From: Triatoma infestans
Taxonomy: Eukaryota > Arthropoda > Insecta > Hemiptera > Reduviidae
Length of the DNA stretch: 64,000 bases
Direction: 5' to 3'
Assembly: GCA_011037195.1 (NCBI GenBank)
Contig: JAAEAF010000281.1
Span: 186,001-250,000, forward strand
A program made the position numbers and the translations under genes. Below the pieces are notes generated by a model. It did not search any database and was not told the origin of the DNA. It was given only the letters and a program-made list of their open reading frames with translations. This document shows, one piece after another, positions 1 to 10,872 of this stretch. Within the stretch, counting starts at the first letter, position 1, and every line of letters begins with the position of its first letter.

Positions 1-628
1 CCGTTTTTTTTTTCTCCCTGTTTGTTTTATATTCTTTATTTTTTACCAGAACTAAACTCAGTCTCTTCTCTTTATACATATTATAATGGAATCGAAGTGT
101 GATGCGACTTTGGCAAAACCAATCTCTCACTACCTTTAAACAAAATAACAAGTATGCAGGAAAGTTAGAGAAAAGTTGTTTGAAAAAATATATTCCACAT
201 TTCCAAGATGGCTGACAAAGTAATGTGAGTTCGTTGTAACTTGACTAAGTTATATATGAATATATACAATAACGTGATGTGTATCTAGCTTCCACTTTTT
301 ACTTCTAATGAAAATGTATTTGAAATTTCTTTATAAATAAAAAATGCATATAGGCCTACGATAATTCCAACCAATTTTCACTCACTGTTTGTCGTTCCAT
401 TTATTTAATCCCAGTATTTATAAAAATGAAAAAAAAATTGAATAAAAATTAAAAATATTAATTTTAAATAAAAAAATTAAAAAAAAACTAGCAAATCTCT
501 TTCCAAGCAACATTTAAATTTTCATCTTCACTTTTTGTAACATGATGACCGCACTTGTTATATCAATACTGATATGATGGCGCTAAGTATATTTGCATAT
601 AAGTACCCACATAATATATTAAATAAAT
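1..628. other. AT-rich unassigned DNA
   Basis: Homopolymer-rich A/T sequence. I see no coding frame of substance, no RNA gene and no recognisable repeat end before the SINE that starts near 629. Confidence 0.5.
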
Positions 629-828
629 AGGGGTGGCTGTTGGTGTATTGGTTATGAGCATGGACTTGTAAGTGGGAGGACCCCAGTTCGAGTCCCGCGT
701 ATAACTAAATTTTATATTTGTTTGAAAAATGTTAATAGTAAAGTAGGTGCTTCCGCCCCCGTCCACGACACCTAATTTGGTAGTTGGACGTTAAGCCCGC
801 CTGAAAAATATTAAATAAATAAATAATG
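629..828 (+). mobile_element. tRNA-Thr-like SINE
   Basis: The head resembles a tRNA. It has an A-box-like TGGTGTATTGG near 640-650, an anticodon-loop-like CTTGTAA (TGT, Thr) and a B-box-like AGTTCGAGTCC near 686. These are internal RNA polymerase III promoter elements, as expected for a tRNA-derived SINE. A body follows that contains GACACCTAATTTGG and TTGGACGTTAAGCCC, then an A-rich tail of TAAATAAATAA type. A second, more diverged copy with the same body motifs lies at 61083-61262, which confirms an interspersed family. No clear target duplication was found. Confidence 0.7.
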
Positions 829-1009
829 GATATTTTAATATGAACGAAATTATGTCTCTGAGATTTATTTAGATTTACAGCAAACGCTAGAACTATCTGA
901 AATTGTCGTATGCAAAATGTAAATGGCATTTCTTTGCCATTGAAGTAGGGCCTTTCTATAAGCTCAACTATAGAACGCATACTAGTTTTCCATGCATGAT
1001 GCCAGTAAT

Positions 1010-2040
1010 TACTTTCTCTTACTCCTCCCTAGGAAGTGGAAGTAATGTAATCGTGTCAAATTTTCGATATCGAGTTTTCACCGGAAATATCCGTTTTGAT
1101 GTCCCCTGAGTCCAAAAAAGTGGTTTTTAGCAAATTGTGTGTATATGTGAACAGCATAGCTCAAAAACGAAATAGCGCAGAATATTCAAATTTGATATTT
1201 TGTTTGGGTATCATCATGGGATCCGACAGTAAGTTATCTGTCAACGTTCTTCAACCGAAAGTATCACATAACAAAATGTTTTTTTTTCACTTTGTTGCAA
1301 TCTTCTCAAAAAAATAGCTCCATCGATTTTCTTCAACCATTGCATATCAACTACACATACAAGGATCTACAATTTTTATTTGAAGTATTTCTCCGGGAAA
1401 ATGCATTTAAAGGCACTTTTGATGAAAGGGTGGGGTTAGGATTCCCTGTGCTATTTCAGTGCTACTTCAGTTTATTCCATCATCAAAATTCTATCATCTA
1501 AATAATATTAGTTTAGAATTAAATATCTGTTGAAATTACGAGTTTGAATAATATCGGATGACCGGAAGTGAGTTTTTACTGAAAAGTATTTTGTATTTTT
1601 TTTTTTTTTTTTTTTTTTTGCTATTTTCTCTAAAACGGCTTCAACGATTTCCTTTAAACTAGGAATATAAACTAAACATATAAAGAGCTACAACTTTTAT
1701 TTGAAACAATGCTCCTATTAAAGTCATTTAAGCGGGCTCTTGGAGGAGAAGTGGGGTTATGTTTTTCTCTAAAGTGGTATCAAAGTTGATTATACAATTC
1801 TACCATCCAAGCAAAATTAATTAGAAAAAAAATATATTGCCAAAATTCGGGGTGTTAAGAAAATTAGTAAACCGGAAGTGCGTTTTTACTGTACAGGTTT
1901 TTCAAGTTTTTGCGATTTCCTCTGTAATAATATTGACGAATTTCATTAATTTTGGTATACTAACTATAAAGTTTGTGAATTATAATTTTGAATACTGGAG
2001 TAAGAGAAAGCTGTGTGAGTGTTACATACCAAAAATTTCT
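1010..2040 (+). mobile_element. Family H repeat, near full length
   Basis: It begins with TACTTTCTCTTACTCC and ends with an altered form of GGAGTAAGAGAAAGTTG followed by TGTGAGTGTT and a T-rich end, so the two ends carry 15-bp subterminal inverted repeats. Inside are the family signature blocks: GATATCGAGTTTTCACCGG, GTATCA..ATGGGATC and repeated CCGGAAGTG segments. No coding capacity is visible. I infer a non-autonomous DNA element, possibly of Helentron/DINE-1 type. Orientation is set so that the hairpin end is 3'. Confidence 0.7.
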
Positions 2041-2097
2041 ATTTCCAATGCATCAATATTATAATTTCTAAAATCATTATTATTTTGAGATAATTTT

Positions 2098-2650
2098 TAC
2101 TTTCTCTTACACCTAGTATGAGGAAATATTGTGATCGTGTCAAATTTTCGAAATTGAGTAATTACATTTTTTTGAGGTCCCTCAAAATAGCACTTTAGAT
2201 GAAAACCTTACCCCACCCTTTCCTCATAACTGCCCTTAAATGAATTTTTCCAGGGAAATGTTTCAAATAAAAGTTGTAGCTCTTTGTATGTGTAGTTGAT
2301 ATGCTAAATTTCAAGAAAATCGTCGGAGACAATTTTGAGAAAAACGCAAAAAAGTAAAAAAACTAACTAGTAAAGTGGTACTTCCGGTGAAGGAATTTTA
2401 ACAGATAACGTACTGTCAGTTCCCGTGGTGACAGGAATAACAAGTTTCAACTTTCTAAGGTTTTTCGTTTTTGAGCTATGCTGTTCACATATACCCACAC
2501 ACAAACATATACACACACACAAAGACTATTGCTAAAAACCACTTTTTTTTGACTCAGGAGACCTCAAAACGGATATTTCCGGTGAAAACTCGATATCGAA
2601 AATTTGACACGATTACAATACTTCCTCTTATAAGGAGTAAGAGAAAGTAA
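2098..2650. mobile_element. Family H foldback derivative
   Basis: The left about 90 bp read as the family H 5' end in + orientation (TTTCTCTTAC, then CGTGTCAAATTTTCG). From about 2190 to 2650 the same family reads in the opposite orientation and finishes with GGAGTAAGAGAAAGTA. Both outer ends are therefore 5' ends of the family, giving a foldback structure. It holds a short (CA)-rich tract near 2490-2520 at the usual family microsatellite site. Confidence 0.65.
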
Positions 2651-3720
2651 AAAATGATTTTTAGATAATTGTGCGGAATTTGTGGTGTTTAAGTTTAAAT
2701 GTTGTATGAGATGAGATCAAATTTACTGCCGCTCTCTTCTGGATTAAAATGTAATTATTACTTGCCTAAATAGGTACTTGTCCCTCTCCCAAGTAATGCC
2801 AAATGAACAAAATTAGAAATTAAAAAAAAAAGAAATCATCATTTTATATATAATTAATTGTAAGAGAAACTAAAAAATTAAACTTATAAAAGAAAAATCA
2901 ATAGACGTAAAAGAAAGTCGTTCGAGTGTTGCACACCAGATTTTTTTATTTTCATTTGCATTCCCTGTATTGTTATTTTATTTTGTTACCGTTCGCTTCA
3001 AAATCTTTCTATTTCTTGTAAGTGATTGATTGCGGTAATATAAAAAATTGAAAATATGAAAGCTTGCAAAACCCATCCCCCATAACCTCACACTATAAGC
3101 TTCGTCTCTCTACACCATCCAATTTCTGGATTTCTTCTTTTTATGTCGTTAAGTAAATTGAAAAACATAGAATATATCATATGAATATTTCCTCCCTTCC
3201 ATAACCAATAACAAAAAATTCAATCATTTTTAAATTATGTGATTCCTTCGCAATGTTTTATTGTGAAAACTAGTGATTTATTAACCTTTCCATCTTATGT
3301 TTATTAAGAGAAAAAAATTAATTTAAATATATAAATTCAAAAAAAATAGCTAATTTTAAATCGCATAAATATGTGGATCAACAATATTTATATAATTATA
3401 ATTCTGTTCGCCATTTAATATAATAATCAGAAAATATTTCTAACATATGCTGATCGCTCTTCGATAGAATTGTGACTAGCTCTCGCCTCTGATGCAAAGA
3501 TTATATTTGGGACGCGAACCACAGTTTCACCCAGTATCGTAAGAAAAAAATGGTGATCCATTGTTAATAGCGAAACTGGTGGCAAAAACTAGAACTAAGC
3601 TGAAATGAGAATTGCAGTTTCCTATAAAAATTACCACCCTATATGTTTGGCCTTAATGTATGGAGTTTTTTCATAAATATGACTTTATCTTTCTCAATTC
3701 TCAAATACTACTGAATGACA
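2651..3720. other. Unassigned AT-rich DNA
   Basis: I see no gene, RNA gene or transposon end that I can defend. A fragment near 2870-2950 (AAGTCGTTCGAGTGTTGCACACCAG) resembles the family H 3' end and may be an old remnant. Confidence 0.4.
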
Positions 3721-3856
3721 GTGGAGAAATGGGCAAAATTGGCCCCTCTTTTTTGTTTAAAATGGCGGCATTCACCGCTCCTCACCATACTCTTTTAGAT
3801 GGAGGGGTGTTTTTTTTATTTTATTTTAATAAGAAAAAAACTTTTTAGTTATTGAC

Positions 3857-3923
3857 TGGGATTCGATCCAGAAATCTTTAGTTTGAAAGGCCATTACCTT
3901 AACCAGTCGGCCATAGTAGTCCT
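3857..3923 (-). repeat. tRNA-Ser-like module 1
   Basis: On the minus strand it has an A-box-like TGGCCGACTGG followed by TTAAGG and a B-box GGATCGAATCC, the spacing of a tRNA-Ser-type gene. The acceptor stem is not conserved, so this is a tRNA-derived promoter module rather than a tRNA gene. Confidence 0.55.
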
Positions 3924-4047
3924 CTCGGTGGCTGTAGTTTTCAACCTACACTTTACTCTTAACTTCACCCGGTGCCATCATCACCTTAACTCTGGTCGAG
4001 AATGGAATTATTTTTTATTCTATATGAAAAAACTTGACTTACCTGCG

Positions 4048-4108
4048 TTTCGATCTATAATCTTTAGGTTAGAAGTCCATCACCATAACCAGTCGGCCAC
4101 AATGGTCC
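4048..4108 (-). repeat. tRNA-Ser-like module 2
   Basis: This is the second module of the left arm. The A-box-like TGGCCGACTGGTTATGG is kept, but the B-box equivalent is degraded (AGATCGAAACG). Confidence 0.45.
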
Positions 4109-4454
4109 TTTCGCTTGCTATTGCTTTCAACGAACAACGAACCCTTCTATCTTCACTCCCCCCACCCGCTCTATCATAATTTTATTCCCTAGCACCCCAC
4201 ACACAAAAAAATTACAATTATAGAAGAAAATGATATGGCGGAGTGGCATTTAACTTTTACACGTACTTACTCCACTCCATAGCTGCTGCTGCTTCTTATT
4301 ATTATTATTATGTGTGTAAAAGTTAAATGCCATTCGGCCATATTTTTTTCAACTATAATTGAATTTTTTTGTGAGTGAGGTGCGAGGGAATAAAATTATG
4401 ATAAAGAGCGGGGGGGGGGATAGAAGTGTTCGTTGAAAACTATAGCACGCGAAA

Positions 4455-4516
4455 GGACCATTGTGGTCGACTGCTTATGGTAATGGATTTCCAACCTAAA
4501 GATTGTAGATCGAATG
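4455..4516 (+). repeat. tRNA-Ser-like module 3
   Basis: It is the mirror of module 2 in the right arm. It has TGGTCGACTGC in the A-box position and GATCGAATGG in the B-box position, both degraded. Confidence 0.45.
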
Positions 4517-4643
4517 GCAGGTAAGACAAGTTTTTTCATATAGAATAAAAAATAATTTCCCTTTCGAACAGAGTAAGGGGATGATGGCGCCGAGTGGAGA
4601 AGCAAAGAGTAGAAGTGTACATTGAAAGCTATAGCTGGCGAGA

Positions 4644-4710
4644 GGACTACTATGGCCGACTGGTTAAGGTAATGGCCTTCCAAACAAAAGATTCTAGGCT
4701 CGAATCCTAC
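4644..4710 (+). repeat. tRNA-Ser-like module 4
   Basis: It is the mirror of module 1. The A-box TGGCCGACTGGTTAAGG (4652-4668) and B-box GGCTCGAATCC (4697-4707) are both well kept, making this the best-preserved pol III-like promoter of the palindrome. Confidence 0.55.
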
Positions 4711-5110
4711 TTAATAAAAAGTTTTCTCTTATTAAAATAAAATAAAAAATACCCCTCCAGCTAAGAGAGTAAGGTGAGGGGCGGTCAGCGGTCTTAGAGT
4801 GGTATGTTGCGCCATATTGTTATATAAAGTGGAGATGAGCTTTCTGATTGACAATGGATAAGGAGATGGAAAGTAAATGGTGACATCGGTTGGATGTAAG
4901 ATTAAGGGGTGGGGGTGGAAAGAAAACGGTGTCCATCGATATGAATGCTAAGTTAAGGAGAGGAGGGTAGGTGGGATACGCTTTGAGGTATGTAGGCATA
5001 GCTTAAATGCTCGTCGAGTTTGATGATTGGCCCCCCCGGCTTGGGGAGCAGTGGGGATGGCCGCCATCTTAAACAAAAAAGTGGCCCAGCTCGCCTATTT
5101 TCCCTCTACT

Positions 5111-6195
5111 AATTTCAAATTTCTTCAAATTACAAATTTGTACTAAAATTTTGATTGCCTACAATGTTTCTCACATGAATTAAATATATTATAATGAAAT
5201 GGCATTTTAATGGGTAGCATAGCATGATGGCCTAATTGACCCATGGCCACAAACTTTCTAAAAACTATTATTCGGAAAAAGGTTTCAAATAAAAGTAATA
5301 GGATGATGAAAGTAAAGTGGGATGAATGATAAATCAAGCTACAACAAATCTTCGATGCATGTGTCGCTTTCGAGAAAACTGGGAAACTGGAAAAAAATTA
5401 AACAATCTCAGCTTTGCTCGATTTTTTTTTTTAAACAGAAATAGATGGCTTCACTCAGGTGACTTGAGGAATAATCACAGCATCAAATCTTCCTCACAAC
5501 TTTTAAAATCAATTTTCCTAAAAAATTGTTGAAGATGTACGAGGTACAGGTAAGTAGACGCATACGAAGTTTAAAGAAAATCGTTACGAGTTTTTTTTCT
5601 CGAGAAAATAAGAAATGGAAAATTTTTCCGGTTAAGGGATTTAGACCAATAAGCTTCTTATTTGGAATCGTGGCAGTATCTAAAAATAAAGTAAAAATTT
5701 TGTATATATCTTCATTTTTGAGCTATACTGTTCACATGTATTCATACATACATATGTCAACACATTCATACAAAGGCCACAGTTTCTAATAAAACTGTGA
5801 TGCATTCACACGACATTCTATTATTCCTGTTAAAACATGAGTAATAAATATAAAATGGCAAATTTATGATTTTTTGTTTGTTAAATAAAATGAAAATTGT
5901 GAACAACTGGAAAAAAAGTTCAGTAAAGTTTCACTTTGGATTTTGACCGAAACTTTTTGTGGTTTCGGAATAATAAGTTTCAGGTTTTTGCAATTTTTGG
6001 TTTTTAAGTTATGCTCATACATTCCCTCATCACTCTGTCACTCCCTCTCTCTCTCACACACACATAAAGAGGGCCCCTAATAAAAACTTTTTTCTTGTTT
6101 AAGAATCCTCTCCAAATATACATTTCCTTTTTCCTATAAAATCACAAATTCTAAAATTTAACTCGCACATAACACTTCATCACTCACGAGTAAAA
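5111..6195. mobile_element. Degraded family H remnants
   Basis: There are scattered family H blocks: GGTTTCAAATAAAAGTAATAG near 5281, AAAGAAAATCGTTACGAG near 5573, TTTTTGAGCTATACTGTTCAC near 5716, and a second set near 5910-6080 with a (CA) tract. Divergence is high, ends are unclear and no gene is seen. Confidence 0.4.
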
Positions 6196-6661
6196 GAGTA
6201 AGAAGTTAAAACGAAAAACTAAACTCTCTAAATTCAATTTTGGAACTTGATTTGTGAAGAAATAATTCTATGTAGCAAATTAAAAGTTTCCCAGTTGAAA
6301 ATTCAATTATTTTTCATCTGTCTTCCAGTAACTCTGTTTATTCCTTAAATAATATCTTTTATAAACAGAATTAAGTATACAGTCGTAAATAATAATGTTA
6401 TCCTTGATTCACAGGGTAGGATTCATGTTTCAACAATAACAGATTAATTTAGATAAACCATTTCTTTCATTTAATAATTATTCTTTCTTTTTTTTGGCGC
6501 AAATATTATTTATTTATTTTATTTCTAATCACTTATCATCAGATCTCCGTAGATACCCATTATTTTTTATATTAGATGCACTTGAATATCTTCATTAATC
6601 TAGAGAGTTTGCGATAGTCGCAACAATGGCAATGGTTTTATTTGTTTATAAAAAAATAAAA
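6196..6661. other. Unassigned AT-rich DNA
   Basis: I see no gene, RNA gene or transposon end. Confidence 0.4.
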
Positions 6662-6786
6662 CACATATTACTTCTCTGAGACGTAGTATTGCAATCATGA
6701 CCAATTTCTGAAATTGAGTATGGAAGATTTTGAGGAAATCTTCAGATTACCAAAAAAAATGCTGCTTTTTAAAAGATGGTCTATAT

Positions 6787-7215
6787 TGTAACGTTTTTCC
6801 CTCTAAACTAGCTACTGCAACTAGTTTTAAGTGGGTTCGTATAGATAAAATACTCTAAACTTCAATAAAGAAAATACCAATTTATTTGTTATACACAATA
6901 AATTACAAAAAAAAATAACACTTAGTAATAATTACTTCACAGTTTAAACCATAAAAGTTCACTTCGTTTGTAACTGGAAAACTCTCTCAACTCTCTGCGG
7001 TCCCACTATTTATACCGGTGGAGAATCTTGTAGAATCTTCTCAATTCTTCTACAAAGAACTAGAGCGCGTCGCCAGCGTTTCCTGCGGCCACTAAGAGAA
7101 CTTGAGGTTCTTGCCTTCTCTCCTAGATGGCACCACTGGCTGCTTTATAATATGTTGTAAGTGGTGTGTATATATATATATATTATATATATATATATAA
7201 ATATATATTATAACA
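6787..7215 (-). mobile_element. Probable copia-type LTR
   Basis: On the minus strand the segment starts TGTTATAAT and ends CGTTACA, giving TG...CA termini. A TATAAATAG promoter box lies about 200 bp in (plus 7008-7015), and AATAAA-type signals lie downstream. Immediately upstream of the TG is a purine run, AAATAGAGGGA (plus 7216-7226), as expected for a polypurine tract. That would make this the 3' LTR of an element whose interior lay at higher coordinates. No pol frame is recognisable there and no target duplication was seen. A chance promoter-like region is the alternative. Confidence 0.45.
7169..7208. repeat. (TA)n microsatellite
   Basis: An almost pure TA tract inside the start of the proposed LTR. 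Confidence 0.9.
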
Positions 7216-7772
7216 TCCCTCTATTTACATGGATCTTCGATTTTTTTTACCCGATTTCCCTTTTACCCGGCAAATTATTCCTCTAACTGTGCGATATTTT
7301 TTTTTTTTACCGGATCTTATTTTAAGCGCTCCAAAAAATATTTTTTTATTATCTTTCATTTGTTTAATTTATTAGATATCAAAGAGACGTAAATTCATGG
7401 TTGAAAGTACTATTTACATTACTCTGATTTTTCATGGTTTTTGTGCTAAGAATTTTTAAGATTGATCGTTTGGCGATAACGATTTTTTTTACTTCTCCTT
7501 CTTTCTAATGTTGCAAAAATACTGAAAAAAAAAACTTTCAGTTAAGTCACGCTTAGGTAGATGGATTTTGCTTACGTATAATTCTTGCAATTTTTCGTTT
7601 TTGAGATGTATCGTTCACTGAGACATATTATACAGACAATTGACTAAAAACATCCCCCCCCCCCTCCAGAAGACCTCAAAACATATATTTCCATACTCCC
7701 GGTGTAAACTCAATTTCGAAAATTGACACTATCACGTTTACTTCCTCTTGCTAGGAATAAGAGGAAGTAAAA

Positions 7773-8220
7773 AAAAAAAAAAATTACCATCTGATAAATA
7801 GGAATATTATTTTTAAGCAGACTCTAGAGATTAGATTAGATTAAACAAGAGATGGGCATCAGCGTCATTCCACCTCGACTTAACACTAGGAGGTCTATTG
7901 TGTATCCTAGTGGTTATAACATTCTACCCAATCAACAATAATAATAAAAAAAGAAATATATTGGAAATGATTCATATTAAAAAAGATAAATTATCTATCA
8001 ATTTTAGAACAGACACCAAAAACCTATCCCTCAGTTATAACAATCTCCTGGAATTTCCAAAACAACGTGCAGACTAAGACACGGTTTTCCCATCTGCTCT
8101 CCTAACCTTGACCCATCCAATGTCCATAACACTTGATGATGGTATGCCACAGGTTAAACTAGAGTAATTACTACTGTAATTCTAACTGAAAATTTTTGTA
8201 AGTACATTTCCTATGTTATT
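7773..8220. other. Unassigned DNA
   Basis: Mixed AT-rich sequence. I see no gene or repeat boundary. Confidence 0.4.
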
Positions 8221-8226
8221 TCCATT

Positions 8227-8597
8227 GAGGTTCGGTCATACAAAAGAACTCTTTTTAAATTTCTACCCACGTTTCGGCAAATTTCGAATAGTTCTCATCA
8301 AGTTCTTATATATGCCACATATTGTCAAGTTTTTATAGTTGTGATTTAGTTTAATACTGATCTGTTCTACAATAGTTTATAATAAATTTAAGTGTGCTAT
8401 ATATATCATACTTTTTATTTAGTTTATTTATATAGTTTATTTTAAAAAAAAATTATTTTAAGTTCATATTTTATGTTGTTTCTAGTTTTTATTGATTTGT
8501 ATTAAAACCTTTGTACAGACCCTGAAGAAGGCAATAAATTTGCCGAAACGTCGGTAGAAATTTAGAAAGAGTTCTTTTGTATGATCGAACTTCAACA
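8227..8597. mobile_element. Palindromic element C with hammerhead-like motif
   Basis: The left arm GGTTCGGTCATACAAAAGA and right arm TCTTTTGTATGATCGAAC are inverted copies. Inside them, AAATTTCTACCCACGTTTCGG mirrors CCGAAACGTCGGTAGAAATTT. The arms are about 80-90 bp around an AT-rich centre. No coding frame is present. Each arm holds a CUGANGA/GAAA motif facing outward. The right one is intact (separate entry). In the left one, C3 is changed to U and the cleavage-site base is G. Confidence 0.6.
8519..8555 (+). ncRNA. Hammerhead-like ribozyme motif (family C)
   Basis: Read 5' to 3': stem I strand ACC; core CTGAAGA (8522-8528); one extra A; stem II GGCAA/TTGCC with a 5-nt loop; GAAA; self-complementary CG; TC; then stem I partner GGT. 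This is the type I hammerhead order with cleavage expected after the C of TC. Stem I is only 3 bp. Stem III is too short to close alone, so a dimer would be needed. The extra nucleotide before stem II departs from the canonical core. Structure is seen in the sequence; activity is inferred. Confidence 0.45.
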
Positions 8598-8793
8598 TCC
8601 AATTTACAACATTATACCTAATTAAAGAAATCTTATCCTCATCAGGCCGGCCGGTGCACTACAAAGAATGTGTACTAGGGTTTCTTTCTCAGTTTTTCAG
8701 AATCGGCACATCGAGTCTTCTGTAAGTCGTAGCTGGTGCATGCGCCAGTTCAGCCTACAATTTCCCATTAGTAGACTCACTATTAACCTTATA

Positions 8794-9715
8794 CGAGGCA
8801 TGTCCAGTAAGTAAGTGTACTGAATTTTTGTAGGTTACAAAAATTTTTATTTGAACAAAAAAATTACCTGGTTACATTAGTACATATGTAAGCTATTTTT
8901 CGACATAGTCACCGTTCCTCTCAATGCAGGTGGTGAAACGGGGTATTAATTTTTTGATGCCTTCCTCGAAGTAGTTTCCCGCCAACCCCTTCGTCCACTT
9001 CTCCACCTCCCCTTCACCTCATCGTCGGTTGAAAACCTTTTTCCACCCATGTGCAGCTTCAGGGAGGTAAAGAGATAGTAATCTGAAGGTGCTAGGTCAG
9101 GGGAATGCGCGGAATGGTTCAGAACATCCCATTTAAACGAGGCAAGCAGTTCCTTCGTGGCGTTGGCCGTGTGTGGTCTGGCATTGTCGTGCAGCAGGCA
9201 GACTCCCTTTGTCAGCATGCCTCTCCTTTTGTTCTGAATCGCCCTCCGCAATTTTTTTAGGGTCTCACAGTATCTTGCAGAGTTGATGGTCTCCCCTTGA
9301 GGCATATATTTAATAAAAATTATGCCTTGACAGTCCCAAAACACGGATGCTATGATTTTCTTGCTGAAATTGTGGTTTTGAACATTTGTGACGCCACTGT
9401 TGAGACTGCCTTTTGGTTTCAGCTGTGTAGTGTGCAACCCAAGTTTCATCTCCAGTAATGATGGAGCGGAGAAATTCATCTCCATGGAGTTTGTAGCGTC
9501 TCAAAAACTCTTGCTATATCACACCTGGCGGGAGATTGGATTGACATTTTTCACGAAACGTATTGTTGCGTCGACAGTTCTCAACGTACTGACCTCGAAC
9601 CGCTCTCGTTGCGGAGGGGAGGAATCAGGCTACACGATAGTGTAGCCAACATGCCGAAAACAAAATTCCTCCGGCCTTGAGAGCCTCAGTACACTTACTT
9701 ACTGGACATGCCTCG
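8794..9715 (-). mobile_element. Internally deleted mariner-family transposon
   Basis: The terminal inverted repeats are perfect over 30 bp (CGAGGCATGTCCAGTAAGTA... at both ends, 8794-8823 and 9686-9715) and are flanked by TA dinucleotides (8792-8793 and 9716-9717), the mariner target duplication. The element is 922 bp, shorter than the roughly 1.3 kb usual for mariners. The 5' part, including the helix-turn-helix region, is missing. A related copy with more of the N-terminus lies at 61853-62844. Confidence 0.9.
8893..9504 (-). pseudogene. Mariner transposase, truncated and frameshifted
   Basis: This encodes the catalytic part of a DDE transposase that would cut and paste the element at TA sites. 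Visible motifs are GDETWVAHY (first Asp), HDNARPHT (second Asp) and HSPDLAPSDYYLF (third Asp), with 34 residues between the last two: the mariner DD34D signature. The frame from 9504 changes near 9380-9390 (GDETWV frame to the frame with NSGVTNVQNHNFSKK). It changes again near 9010, after DDEVKG. It ends at a stop near 8893. Everything N-terminal to QEFLRRYKLHGDEF is absent. All three catalytic aspartates survive, but no single frame covers them, so it is not functional here. Confidence 0.85.
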
Positions 9716-10872
9716 TATCATTCCCACTCTGGTAAATAAATGCTGGTGTTCCCTCCCACTACTGCAGACGCTAGTCTTCCATCCAGCCTTTGACAGCTTA
9801 GGCATTTATACAACAGTTGTCAAATACGGACAATGTCTTGCGTTCCCCTTCGTTGAGAATTATTTAGTAAAAATTCCCCATTTGTAGAAAATCTGTCAGT
9901 ATGAATCGCAGTGCAGAGAGAAAGTCATGTGAGTGTTTCACTTCAAATTTCATGAGTAACATTAATATCATCAAAATCGTTAAAATAGTACACATTATAT
10001 TCTTGGTAAAATGGCTACAAGCTATCTTGGCGCACACACTCGGTCGAATTACTTTTTGAATGATTAAAAAAAGAAATAGAAAAGACATCTTTGTTAAGGC
10101 TATATCCTTGACTTCTTTTTTTTTTTTTACAAATAAAAATTTATAAAGAAGAAATAATATTATGAAATGTCAACATCTTTCTTTTAATTTTCAGATCAAT
10201 TTGAAAATAGTATGCATTATCTGTCCACATTAGTTTTTATAGTATACTATTATTTCTGTTGTTAATAAATTTCCCTAATAATCGCAATTTTCGTTTTACA
10301 GTTGTAGAAGTACAAAATGCTGGTATACCAAATTTGCAATACCCTAGGGTTTAATCATTTTGCTGCCATCAATTCTAGGCGAGAGTATTGATGTGTTCAG
10401 TCGTTTGGAATATTGTGGTTTTAATGGCGTCTGCCTGTTAATTAGTGGTTATAACAGTCCAAGCGTTTAGTTTGGTTACTGTTAGTTTTATGTAGCATGC
10501 AGGTTAGTCTTGTATAAATTTAATGCGCTTCCTTTAGGAAAAAAAAGTATAGTGATTTCTATAGTTTAACTAAAACTTGAAAATAACAATTGCACAAACA
10601 TTTAGGTAATTCTATTAATAGTCTTTATTTTAGAACAATAATAATAATTATATATAGTTTTGTAAAAATAAGAAGTCCTATTCACTATCAAAAGATTGTT
10701 CTGTTCATTTAATAATCATAAACTTTATAATTTGGCAATTAAAGTCATTCAACAAAAAGAAAAAGTTATAGGAAGATTTAGAGGAACGTAGACATAACAA
10801 AGAAATAATTATCGGCTTCACAATAATATAACAAGAAATACATAATTAATAAATGGACCATTTGTTATATTT
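9716..10872. other. Unassigned DNA with one family H end
   Basis: Near 9880-9950 the text GAGAGAAAGTCATGTGAGTGTTTCAC matches the family H 3' end. The remainder is AT-rich with no recognisable gene. Confidence 0.4.

Larger units (their letters stand above)
3721..5110. mobile_element. Large palindromic repeat with four tRNA-Ser-like modules
   Basis: The left arm (3721 to about 4290) and right arm (about 4310 to 5110) are inverted copies. The outer ends AATTGGCCCC..TTTTTTGTTTAAAATGGCGGC and GCCGCCATCTTAAACAAAAAAG match, as do the inner GTGTAAAAGTTAAATGCCA and its complement. The right arm has about 250 extra bp (about 4800-5045). Each arm contains two tRNA-like modules about 187 bp apart, so each arm is itself a tandem duplication. 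There is no transposase. It could be a foldback element, or a SINE dimer amplified as a palindrome. Confidence 0.6.
6662..7772. mobile_element. Diverged family H copy interrupted by an LTR
   Basis: TTACTTCTCTGAGACGTAGTATTGCAATCATG near 6669 resembles the family H 5' end. Near 7590-7770 the same family ends in the opposite sense: TTTTTGAGATGTATCGTTCACTG, AGACCTCAAAACATATATTTCC, then TAGGAATAAGAGGAAGTAA. The LTR-like segment 6787-7215 and its flank lie between the two parts, so this is probably an older repeat split by a retroelement. The two halves could also be independent. Confidence 0.35.

Noticed and set aside
3883..4683. Two similar frames of about 95 codons in opposite orientation
   Set aside because: Both are translations of the palindrome arms and run through tRNA-like modules; the similarity is due to the inverted repeat.
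4644..4710. Functional tRNA-Ser gene
   Set aside because: The acceptor stem is absent, and four copies lie in inverted, duplicated arms of a repeat.
6525..6550. CTGATGATAAG on the minus strand near 6540 as a hammerhead
   Set aside because: Stem II would be three A/T pairs, and no UH cleavage site or stem I partner follows.
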